The notes beneath the pieces are model-generated. The model was given only the letters and a program-made list of their open reading frames with translations. It searched no databases and had not been told where the DNA came from. This document shows, piece by piece, positions 26,101 to 38,100 of a stretch of 64,000 nt of DNA. Made by a program: the position numbers and the translations under genes. Each line of letters starts with the position of its first letter. Position 1 is the stretch's first letter. The DNA is from Odontocerum albicorne (lineage: Eukaryota; Arthropoda; Insecta; Trichoptera; Odontoceridae), in the NCBI GenBank assembly GCA_949825065.1, contig OX463842.1, positions 3,853,191 to 3,917,190 on the forward strand, read 5' to 3'.

Positions 26101-29100
26101 GGCTGAAGACTATTTTGTCTCACGTTACTTTATAAGTACGTATCGCTAATTTTTCTTTTCGTACTAAAGCACTACACTTCTTTCCTCCAGAATTCTGTTA
26201 CCTGATGGTACTGGTGGCTCCACGAATCAATTCCTCTTCCGTGCAAGACATTGGGTTCATCAGGTACTGATGCAAGTATCGCATAACGTCCCCCATTTTG
26301 ATAATTTTTCGTTAGTTCTCCCAATTCCTGAATAAAATTTCCAGGTTTCCAGGATTTATTTAGGGAGGAAATTGATTAAAAATAATCACGAGGATATTCT
26401 ATATTTTTTTTTATATTCCTTTTTTCATATGAACTATATTATACAAACCTTCCTTGAAGAACTATTCAACTCAGATATTAGTTTATTTAAAGATTTACTA
26501 GAAATCAATCCACAGTATTAATTTATTTGTCAACTGACCATTATCCCTTAAAACAACATTTAAACTTGATACAGTGAGTGATTCATTGGAAACAAGAGAA
26601 AAATTAAAATACAAACATAAAAAATAACAGATTCAACCATATTTTTTTGAAAACGATTCATTAGTATACAAGTACAAGTTATTACGTTCTAATTGTAGTT
26701 ATAACACTTTCTTTGTGTACGGTACCACCTGGCTGGATTATTGCCAGATGGCAATCTCTTTGAATCTACCAAATGGTAAATACCAAAGTTGAAAGGAAAA
26801 TGCCAAAGTTGCCTTAAATAACAACGCAGACTGGATACCTTTTAAAAAATATTATTGATATGTTCGGCACAAATTTAATATTTATTGAATAAATGTTTTC
26901 AAATGAGTGCTTTTAGAAAAATTGATGAGATTATTATGTATGATATCATATATAATGAAGGGATTAGGGAAGAATGTGAACTTAAGGTTGTTGATAAATA
27001 TGAAGAACAGCACTCTGAGATGGTGAGGGCATGTGGAACGAATGAATGAAGAAAGACTAACAAATCAAATATAGAGTGCAAATGTGAATGGAATGCGAGA
27101 CAGAGGAAGATCAAGAAAAGTAGGGATGGTTCAAGTTGATTGTAGTTTGAAAGACGGGAATGTAAGAAGAAAGAGAAATCTAAGGAGCAGTATGAGAAGA
27201 TGAATTGGTGTAGAAGAGGCAAAATATGTGTGTCAAGATAGACAAGTCTGGCGCTATAGTATCTCTGCCTACACCAGCAGAGAAACGGAGTGAGGGTATG
27301 TATGATATATATATATATATATATATATATATNNNNNNNNNNNNNNNNNNNNNNNNNNNNNNNNNNNNNNNNNNNNNNNNNNNNNNNNNNNNNNNNNNNN
27401 NNNNNNNNNNNNNNNNNNNNNNNNNNNNNNNNNNNNNNNNNNNNNNNNNNNNNNNNNNNNNNNNNNNNNNNNNNNNNNNNNNNNNNNNNNNNNNNNNNNN
27501 NNNNNNNNNNNNNNNNNNNNNNNNNNNNNNNNTTGTTTTACTTCCGTGAATATTTCACGGGTTGCAACTAGTTTATATGATTTACGTTTGTTAATATTTT
27601 ATAAATTTCGAATATTGGGTTCGAATCCATTTAAAAAATCAATCAATTTTACTGATGTGATAAAATATTTTTTTACAGGAAACTACGAGTACTGTTTGTG
27701 CAAAATCAGTATTGTCTTGAATATTTAAAGATAACGATATTTTTTGTCAAAAAAATCTATAGAAATTTTTCTCTATCGGAAGTTATTAATACCCATTGAT
27801 TATTTGTAAGCAAATACTGTATCGGTAATTATTAAGTAGGGAGATAAAAACATAGCTGTATATATATTTTTTTTTTTCAGTCACAAGATTACAAGGGTGC
27901 ATTTAATGTATTATACTTAGTACACGTTCACATATGTTTGTGGATAACGTAATATATGTATATTAGTTAAAGACCAGAGATATTGTCATATGAGTTTTTT
28001 CTTCTTCTTCTCCCTGGCTCCATCCCAACTCATTGTCTGCGAGGACTGTTGGGGTCAGCTCTCCTCGTCCTCAGGTTGTATGCTCTTGTGTCCCGGACTA
28101 TGTCCCACATGCCGTGCCTCTGCATCAGGTTATCTTTTTGCACCACCCATGAATTCTTTGGTCTTCCTCTGGTTGTTATTCGAGGAAGATCATGTCTTTA
28201 TATACAAATAAACATGTGACAGGTTATAAAGTACTTCAAATTATTGACAAATAATACAAAACTTTATCTTAAACTAACATGAAGATACAAAAAGCAGTAG
28301 GAATAATAAATTACAGTCATCGTTTTAAAATTATTTAATAATCTTTGAGAATTTCGTGGGAATTTTATGGATAGATATTGAGATATAGAAAACACATGGC
28401 CTCATTAGTAGAACGAGATGCAAGTTGCTTTGCAGAATTAAAAGCTTAATACATATTGATGCAGGGTTACTCAACTCCAGAGGCAAAGTATTGTCCTTAA
28501 TGTTTTGTTTATATTACGTTATTTATGTTAATAAAGGAGATCACAAAGTAAGTAGCTATTTCTAAATATTGTTGTGATATTCTGGCGAATACTATATATA
28601 CTTATATTAAAAATATCTAAATTGTTGCAAAACTCGTTTCCATCAAGTTATCTCTTTGCACCACCCATGAATTCTTTGGTCTTCCTCTGGTTGTTATTCG
28701 AGGAAGATCCATGGAGATTGCCTGGTTCACAATGTGATCGGGTGCTCTGCATCCAACGTGGCCATACCATCTCAATCGCCTCTCCTCCATCTTGCTGTTG
28801 ATGTCTGTAACACCCAGGTTCCACGAATTCGTGAGCTTTTTATTTTGTCTCTTAGGGACACACCTGCTGACCATCTTAGCATGCGCATTTCAGCAGTTTC
28901 TAGCTGCCTAGAGTAAGAGTTATACATCGTCCAGCATTCGGAGCCATATAGGAGTGCGGGTCTGATAATCGTTTGGTATACTTTTCCTTTTAACTTTACT
29001 TGCATTTTCGGATCACATAGAACTCCCGGCATTGATCTAAACTTCATTGCAATATGAGTTTGGTTACCAATATTGTTAATGTTTACAAGTCGTTGCTATC

Positions 29101-32100
29101 TTCGTTCTCAAGGCAATTTCAAGAAAATATTTGCTTGAAAAATTATAGTCATAAAGTCTTCAAATCCCTGGTCATATTTTAAGCAAACCATTCAATGCAA
29201 GTTGTTAGTAACTTATTTAGTAAAAGTAAAAATATAAAGTTTCGCTATACGAAATCTACTGTAAAGAAGCAAAGTATTTGCACGAATATACGAGTAGAAT
29301 TAACTCTTGTTTAATAACAACGGGTACCAAATCTATCATAAGGATTTTTTATTCAAATACTAGGGAGGGTGAGTTTCAAGCCAATATATTCAGTATGGAA
29401 CCAGAGTCCCTAAACAAAGTTTTTTTTTTCTCAAAATGTACGAAAATCAGTAAAATAATCACGACTTAAGTACTGCAAAGTGATTTATTTATTTGTTTAA
29501 AAGGACAAATAAACTTTTCGATACAAAAAAATGTATAAAAATAGCAGTTAAAACCAATATTGACAAGTAAGCAATATTTAAATACTCGTAGATAATTTTT
29601 TTATCCACTTTGCACGGATGTCTCCTGTTACACAAAGAAGGTCTGCTCCTAGAGTTAGCTTATTCGCTAGGAATAATATCAGCCAGGATTCTTCTCATAC
29701 TGCTAGACGGTACCGAGAATATATCAACCGTGTCATTCAGTTGGTTCAATATCTCTATACCACGCGTGACTGAGTGTTTAGCCATGATATTCGTCCTGTA
29801 AGTTGGTATGTAGAACAGAGGGTGATTTCTTGCACGGCTATATTTATTAGGTACATATAAACTTTGTGCTTCTAGAATCGCGGGGCATGTACCTAAAACA
29901 AGCCGAGCCCAACGCGATAAAAAAGTTGCTTCGTAGAATTAATTTAATTCATATCCGCAAGAGCAACTTTTTTTTATAAATCATTATCATAATAAACAAA
30001 TTTTTCACTAAAATTATTTAAAATATGGAAGCACTCATAGCTAAATAAAATATTCCGGAATATTAACATCGTTTTATGATTTTAGATAACTGGTTAACAA
30101 ACAAAGTTACGAAAACTTATCAGAGATTAAATCAAACAAGATAAAAGTATTCTTCAAACATTTATAGATACGATTATATTAGATTTAAATCGTATCTCAG
30201 TATATTAGATTTAAAAAATTGTTGTAATTTAAGGATTTATTTAGAAACCACTTGAAAATATACAAAACAAATACTGAAATTATTGGGGCACTCAATACAA
30301 AATGTATTTCTAGGAATAATATGTGTCTGTTCGAAATTGTTGTTTTTGTTTTTACGTATAAGCTTAAATCAAATTTAGCACTTAAAGATAGTTTGGGTAT
30401 CTAGAGCGAATAAACGAAGAAAGATGAACAAAACGAAATGTAACAAGTGCAAATACGATCGAAGTGGTTGTAAAGGAAAACCAAGCAATGTGTGATTGAA
30501 TGTAGTGAATTTTTTTTAAATAAAAGCCAGAAATGTAAAAAAATGGAAAAATCATGGGAATTGCACGAGAACGTTCAAAGAGGTGAAAGACTTGCGCTGC
30601 TCTATGAAATTCAGGCACTCTCTCCTATCTGCCTACCCTGACAGGGTAACGACATGATGGTATGCATGTGTGTGTATGTGTTTGCGGGGATGTTCCTTAA
30701 TAAAGACCACAGCCGATATTGTCACCAATATTTCAAGAAATATAATTTATATTAAAAAAGGCAGGCATATTATCAGTTGCTAACCTCTTCCTGCCATGCA
30801 CTCAAATATTATTGAAGAAAACAAAGGCAAATTAATAAATTCATATACTCGTATACCAGTCATTACAAAAAATAAAACAAATTTCACAAATGTATGGAAA
30901 CATAAAATGTTGCAAAAAAGGTAGTGAATTAAAAATTTGGATGAGGTCTAACGTTTCGCATTCACGCTATCAAGCGAACGCCCTAGGCTCAATTGCTGGC
31001 AGATTCACTTCATGTGAATTTAAGTTTTTCTGTAGCTTTTAAGCTGCTTATCATAAATTTTTAAAGCGCTACTAAGCAACGCAAAAATTTACACCATGTA
31101 AAAAAACTCTGCTTGACGAAAGGCTGCAGCAAATAAAACCTGCGGATATTATTGGAACTTTGACCTCCTTGCCATCAGAACTTTGGGTTTTATGAGGCAA
31201 GACTGTGTTCGCTGAAATGCAACACCTTGCGCACAATAAACCAATACATGCACGAGTGTCTTACATCGCAGGATGACTGACAATCATCCTCGATCACGCG
31301 GCATTACCTATCGTATCGTATTTAACAAACTAGCAAAAACACGATTTAAAAAAGATAAAATATATTTAAACCCCTATATGAAGCACACTAATGAAGGCAG
31401 TATAAAGCTTCAAACTAACTACTCACACCGTAAAATTGATACAATATAGTACTACAAATATACACATAATTATTAGGTTTATTGTATTCTAAAGTAGACT
31501 AAAATACAGCCTTAAATTTTATGTTCCAACTAAAGAACCTTTTTAATTACAGCTTTTAATGATACAAAACCGAGAGCTTACGCCCCCAACCGGTTACAGG
31601 GAGGAAGCATCAGCGTTACTGATAATGTCTACACCAACCAACCTGATTTGTTGAATTCAAGAAATACTTCAGGTATTGCTTTCTTTCTTATGCGACTCAA
31701 TAAAGAATCGTGGTCAGTAAACCAAACAAGCAAACCCACTTCTTTTTGCGATATAAGTCAAAAAAAAATTAAAAATAATTTAATATTTAAGACGCTATGG
31801 AAAGATGATTTTTTCAAGAATTGATTTTTGAAAAACTACTAATAAGGTCTAAAAGTTTTTGCCCTGAACAAGGAGTGTATATGGAAACGTACAACGCCCA
31901 CCAATGGATACCTCTACCCTTAGAAGGATGTCACCTAAAAATTTAATATCGCATGGCTATCAAGTTTATACTATGTAGAGATATTTCCACCAAAATCTAA
32001 TTTCCGACTAGTTGTTCCATTAGTATAATTTTTAATATCATAAGACTGCGAAGTTATTTTCCATGAGGTTGCCAGCCATAAAACATACGACTTGTATATT

Positions 32101-35100
32101 TACCAGGTTGTCTTTTTTGGTAGTCTGTAAGTGACAGATTTTCGTAAATAAGATGTCTTTAGGTTTTCCTCCCAACACCCTTAAAATAAAGTATTGCAAT
32201 AATCGTATATCACCTCGGAGCTACAATTGTTCAACCACACTTCGAAGAACGTTAAGGGTCAGTCTATGTATCGATATGAATTAAGGCGTTATATGGCATC
32301 GAAAAAAGGTTACGAATAGATTTTTTTTAAATAGATAAAGATAAACACTTAATTTGTTTTGTATTTGTTTTGTCAAGTTATTATATGCCATAAAAGTTTG
32401 TTATGATTGCTTATGTGCCAATTTTTTTTTTATCAAAAATATTATGAAGTAAACTGAAAGATATTCATTTCTAAGGAAATAATGCGGTTTATCTTTATTG
32501 ACACTCACTTCAATTGTCGATAGTTGCGATTAATTTATTTTGTTATTGCAACAGTCATATTTATATTGCGAAATAATTGATTACTTGACGATGTTTTGGT
32601 CTCGGTTGGTTTTAAACCTTTTATTTTTCTGCAAAGGGTGTAAAACAATGCAATCTTTATTTATCTACAAAGGGTGTAAAACAATACAACCTTTATTTTT
32701 CTATAAAGGGTGTAAAACGATACAATCTTTATTTTTCTACAAAGAGTGTAAAACGATACAACCTTTATATTTCTATAAAGGGTGTAGAACAATACAATCT
32801 TTATTTTTCTATAAAGATGTAAAACAATACTACCTTTATTTTTCTATAAAGGGTGTAAAACGATACAATCTTTATTTTTCTTTAAAGGGTGTAAACAATA
32901 CAAACTTTATTTTTATATAAAGGGTGTAGAACAATGCAATATTTATTTTTCTACAAAGGGTGTAAAACAATACAACCCTTATTTTTCTACAAAGGGTATA
33001 AAACAAACCAACCTTTATTTTTCTACAAAGGGTGTAAAACAGTACAACCTTTATTTTTCTATAAAGGGTGTAAAACAATACAACCTTTATTTTTCCACGC
33101 TGATTTTGATAGAACTAACATATTGTATAATTTAACAATTACACTTGGCGTATTAATGGCCTTGTGAAAATTTATTATAACTACTTTATTATCTAAATCC
33201 ACAAATCCTAATCAACATAACTAATCAGAAAGATGACAACCTCCACGGTATTTTGAAGATACCAGTCTTTAAACCCGAGGGTTGCGTGTTTACTTCCCGT
33301 TGGAACCCAGATATTTTTTTCATGCTGGTTTTTACTAAAGACCCTATTAACGTTGATGGTTGGGTGAAAGATATTACCACATAGCAATAAATTGGCCTGA
33401 TTGTATTGTATACAAAAAATTGTCATACAATACAGTAAAAAGATGTTAAAAGGTATGTTGTGATACACCAAGCGAGAACCCATTTGATTTTAATTACAAT
33501 CTATAAAGTTACAGTTTGGAAGATGAACTTTCAACAAACAAGTCGTCAAATGTTCATGATATTGTGTTTGACTTCTGTTGTATACAACAAAAAGTAGTGG
33601 ATTTATTGCTGTGTGGCAATTTTTCTCATCCAACCAGTGGAATTCCACTTATGGGATAAATTAAACTAACTAAGCCATGGATCGGTCTTCATCAATGAGA
33701 ATCAAAAAAATATCAATATTATCCAATTGAATGGATTTAATAATGATCTTAATATTTTAGCCCTATTTTACCACCTTCTAATCTTTATAATATATTTTTT
33801 TATTGTATTATTTTTTAATCATTGAACAATAGTGGGTTCAAATCCCGAGTTAGCGCCCTTAAGGGAAGTTTGCACTCTAAACGGTGTTATATAAATTGGA
33901 CTTTTTTTACGATTGCTTTATTTCACCGATTGTATAGTGAGTAAATAATTTTATCATATTGTTGAGGTTTTATACTGAACCGCAAATCTTTATTTTAGGT
34001 GTCAACGTCCTAAGAAATGGAACAGGCATAAATCCAGAGGTCCGATCTCTAGGCAACCCTAGTAATTATAGAACCTTGAGTACGAGGGATGCGGCATCAC
34101 TGGCCTCGATAGAACAATTGGAAATGCCAGCTTCAACCCCTGAAGAGAAAAACAAAGTGTTTCGGTAAAGATATTTTTTTAAATTCATAAAATGTACATA
34201 AATATTTAAAATTCAACCCCTATTTTACATGTTAGTAGATGATTGACAAAATGTTTATTTGTATACTGTATGTACACTTTTTTATTTGGATTTGTGTTCA
34301 GCATAAATATTTTTTTTTTCGAAACAGATTTTTTTGTGTTTACAATTAATTTTTTAAAATTATTTCATGCCCTGGGTGCGGCCTTGGGCCTTCTGAACCC
34401 TGGCCTGTTGTGTGCTTGTATATACTCGTAGATACGAGTATATCATTCGGATTGTAGTTTTTTAATGTCTTGGATTTTCGTATTCATGGACACTAAATAT
34501 TTTTTAAGTATTTTAATTATCATAATTGACCGTAAACAAAACTCGGAACAGAGCATATATTTTATTGATGGAAAACTTTAGATAAAATATTAACAACCAA
34601 ATTATTTTTATTTACGCACCAACAGTATCAAGTGAGTAAGAAGGATACGTTAATCTCATAATTGAATGTTATCATTCTTTAATTTTTAAGTATAATTATT
34701 TATCTGGTTTTGCTCTACTTGATATTTGAAAACAATAAATATATTAAGAGATATAGTACATGGCCGCGCGGTACCTCACTAGACTTCCGTGCGGAAGGTC
34801 GTCGGTTCGAACCCCGCGCTGTTTTACTCCCCTCGAACGACACAGGCACATTTTCCGGCAGTTATTCGAGGGTATAAGGATACCTATGACTTTGGTCATA
34901 TCTATTCTTTAATATAAAATATAAATATTATAAAAATAAAGCGCTAGCATTTATTTTAAACTGCTTTGTCGTTTTTATATTCATTTTTTTCTGTTCAACA
35001 GTCAAGTCATCTCTTATTTATAAACATATAATTTTTATTGGTAGGTCTGATAATGAAATCAATAATAATGAGTTAATAATATCACTATCAAACCGTAACT

Positions 35101-38100
35101 ATGATTACAGATAATATTACACACGGACGTAAATATACAAACGATTTTACGTATAGCATAATGATATATTTTTAAATAATCGGCAAACAGCAAGTGTATC
35201 GAATAATTGAAGACCTGATGTTCGTCAATATATTCATCGATCTGTAGAAAGTGTCAAAATTTTATGGATTTTTCAGATCAGTGGTACGCAACATGGGGAT
35301 AGAGAAAAATGCATAAGTTACTTTTGAATCAATAATCAATCTCAATTCACGGTTGACAAAAATAAATCGATGTAAGTGTTATGAAACATGAACTCATTAC
35401 GAGATATCGTCGAACGAAACCTTGAGTGGCAAAATCAACATTTTAAAGTTTGTACCAAAATCAACATTTTAAAGGTTTTGAATTATCTTAAAAAACGAAT
35501 CCCTTTTAAAAATAAAAACCATATAAAGATTATTACCATTCACCTCTACTTATTTAAGCGAAACTGTATTTTCGAATCCATTTGTAATAAAAAACAAATA
35601 TCGTTCCAGATTTAATGTAGTGGCATATACTCTTAAAAATTATTTTAAATTGAGCGTATTTTTAGTTCTTGGATAAAACACAGATGGCGTCGTGAACTTG
35701 CCTAGGTCTTGTGACATTTGAGAAGTGTAATGTATGTAATTTATAAAAATGGAGTCGTATACAATACAATAACGCGTTCAAATTGTTGAATTATTTTAAG
35801 TATTGTAATCTCCGGAAACGGTTATGTTAATTGGCCACCAAGATCATGTGATCTGACACCGTTGGACTATTTTCTCTGGAGTGAAGTGAAAAACCAGATC
35901 TATAAGAATGACCCCTAATCAATTTCTGAGCTGAAGGACGATTATAATCGCGTTATTGGTGAGTTAGAACCGCAAATATGCTAAAATGACATCGAAATCT
36001 TTGACAAAAGAGTGGACATTTATGGAGCTGCAAAAGATGAACATTTGGCGGATATTGTTTTTTGGGTTTAAATGTCATACATTATACATCAATGACCAAT
36101 AAAACGTTTTTTGAAATCTAAACAAATAGTGTGTTTTATTCAAGAATTTAAAAAATCGCTCAATTCGAAAGACCCTTTATAATACATCAACAATTGAGCC
36201 AGATATGGAATTGGTTATTTCGAATGTTCAGCCTCAAATTTCAAACTAATTGTCATAAATTGTATTTATGGTTAAGGCATTAATATTGTGAAGGTTTAAA
36301 TGCATTGTAATTTGTTTTATCAAACACTGTTTATTCCCCTTTTTGTAACGGTATAACCCTTATAGTTAATTATTAACACAGTTTGATTAAGAAACAATTT
36401 ATAATAATTGTAATAAACTGTTTTATGTAACTTTGACTTGAATAAACCAATAAAATTGTATTTTTCTTTTCATTTACGTGGGAAAAGTTTGCGTACCACT
36501 GTCATAGATCATCTAAAATATTAAAATGTCATGTTTAGTTTCTGTAAACGTTTCTTTGAATGTTAAGTTATCATCACCATCAGTATTATATATTTAGTTA
36601 TTGTAAAATAATAATCCTTTTGTGTTTCAGGTCAAACTTAACGACAGTCCTTAGTTGCATTTATGGAGTCCTTCTCATATCTGTAGGAATTATTATCTTT
36701 ATTCTCGACATATTTGTGGAAAGCCCCATAGCAGAGGTACATTTTTAAATATAATATATTAACCATTTATTCCATTTTCATCTCAGCTATTTTCCTATTT
36801 TATGACGTGATGACGTTCCACAAGACGAGAATATAGTGGTCCATTTAGTGTCCCTTGTGTTTAGTCCATCGCACATTGAAAGTACCTCGATCAGACCGCT
36901 TATGCAGTTATTCTGCGCTTGTTTAACGCTTGTGATGCACGTATCGTGCGCAGGGACCGTCCGATCATATGTAATGATAATGCGAGTACCACACAAAGGA
37001 CGTGTTATTACAATACAATATATTAAAGCAAATTCAACAATATTCACAGGTAATACAAAAATAAAACACTAGTCTATCTGACGCATACGTCCGATACAAT
37101 ATGTATCCAATGATTAGAGGACGAAGAAAAAGGGGTCTAAGAAACGAACGAGAGGAAATAAATGAAAAAAAAAACTATCTAGGAGAAGGATGAGAAACGG
37201 AAGGGCATTTATGATGAGATTTATAAATGTAAGCTAGGTGAAAAATATGTATACAATTTGTAGAGAAGAGATATGGTGATTCCTTAGAGTGTCTGTACTT
37301 TAAACGGCGCTAGGGACATTGTCTTTTAAATATTATTATTATTATTATAATCAAATATCTGTTATTTAAGTAGAAGAAACATTGAATATTGACATGTTCA
37401 ACTAAAATTCAAATGTTTCCGGCCATGACAAGTAAGAGCATGTATTATATAAACAGATACCATGCTGACCACGTCCATCATATGTGTATGATCAGACGAT
37501 GTTATTAAAATAATTTTGATACATCTACCCTCACTAGTATATCAGCTCGAGTTGATTGAACACGTGCTGTTTCGTTATATTCTGAAATGTTAAAAAATGA
37601 ATATCAGGTTTCTTTTAAAATAAAAAGATATTTAGATTCTGTGTATATTGAATCTTCTCTGTAGACAGCATCTCAATATTTTCTTTTGAAGTAAACTTAA
37701 TAACAGGGTGTTATTTAATTTTAAACATTTCTGAATATAACGAAACAACACGTCTTTTATCAACTCCATTGACATACTAGTAAGGATAGATGTGTTCAAT
37801 TTAACTGTAATATCGCCTGATCATGTGATGATCGTTGTATCTATCTACGAGGCATATCCAGAAACTAAGTGTACTGAATTTTTGTAGGTTACAATTTTTT
37901 TTATTGAAACAAAAAAATTACGTGGTTACCGTAGTACATATGTAAGCTATTTTTTGACATAGTTGCCATTCCTCTCAATGCAGGTGGTGAAGCGGGGTAT
38001 CAAGTTTTTGATGCCTTCCTCGAAGTAGTTTCCCGCCAACCCCTCCATCCACTTCTCCACCTCCTCCTTTACCTCCTCGTCGGTTGAAAACCTTATTCCA

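Noticed and set aside
26191..26263. 73 nt stretch with CTTTCCTCCAG acceptor and CAGGTACTG donor as the missing otopetrin exon
   Set aside because: Its length (3n+1) would repair the exon 2/3 phase conflict, but entered from exon 2 in phase 0 it meets a TGA at the fifth codon. The other two frames do not connect.
27226..27571. ORFs of 107 and 93 codons across the N block
   Set aside because: They exist only because unknown bases contain no stop codons.
32540..33167. ORFs of 126, 77 (plus) and 68 (minus) codons
   Set aside because: All lie in the 36 bp tandem array and are open on both strands for the same arithmetic reason.
34758..34830. tRNA gene
   Set aside because: A good B box, but no seven-base acceptor stem; related copies share the downstream body, so it is a SINE head.
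36787..37072. Overlapping 86-codon (minus) and 78-codon (plus) ORFs
   Set aside because: No recognisable domain, no splice context, and each is the shadow of the other.
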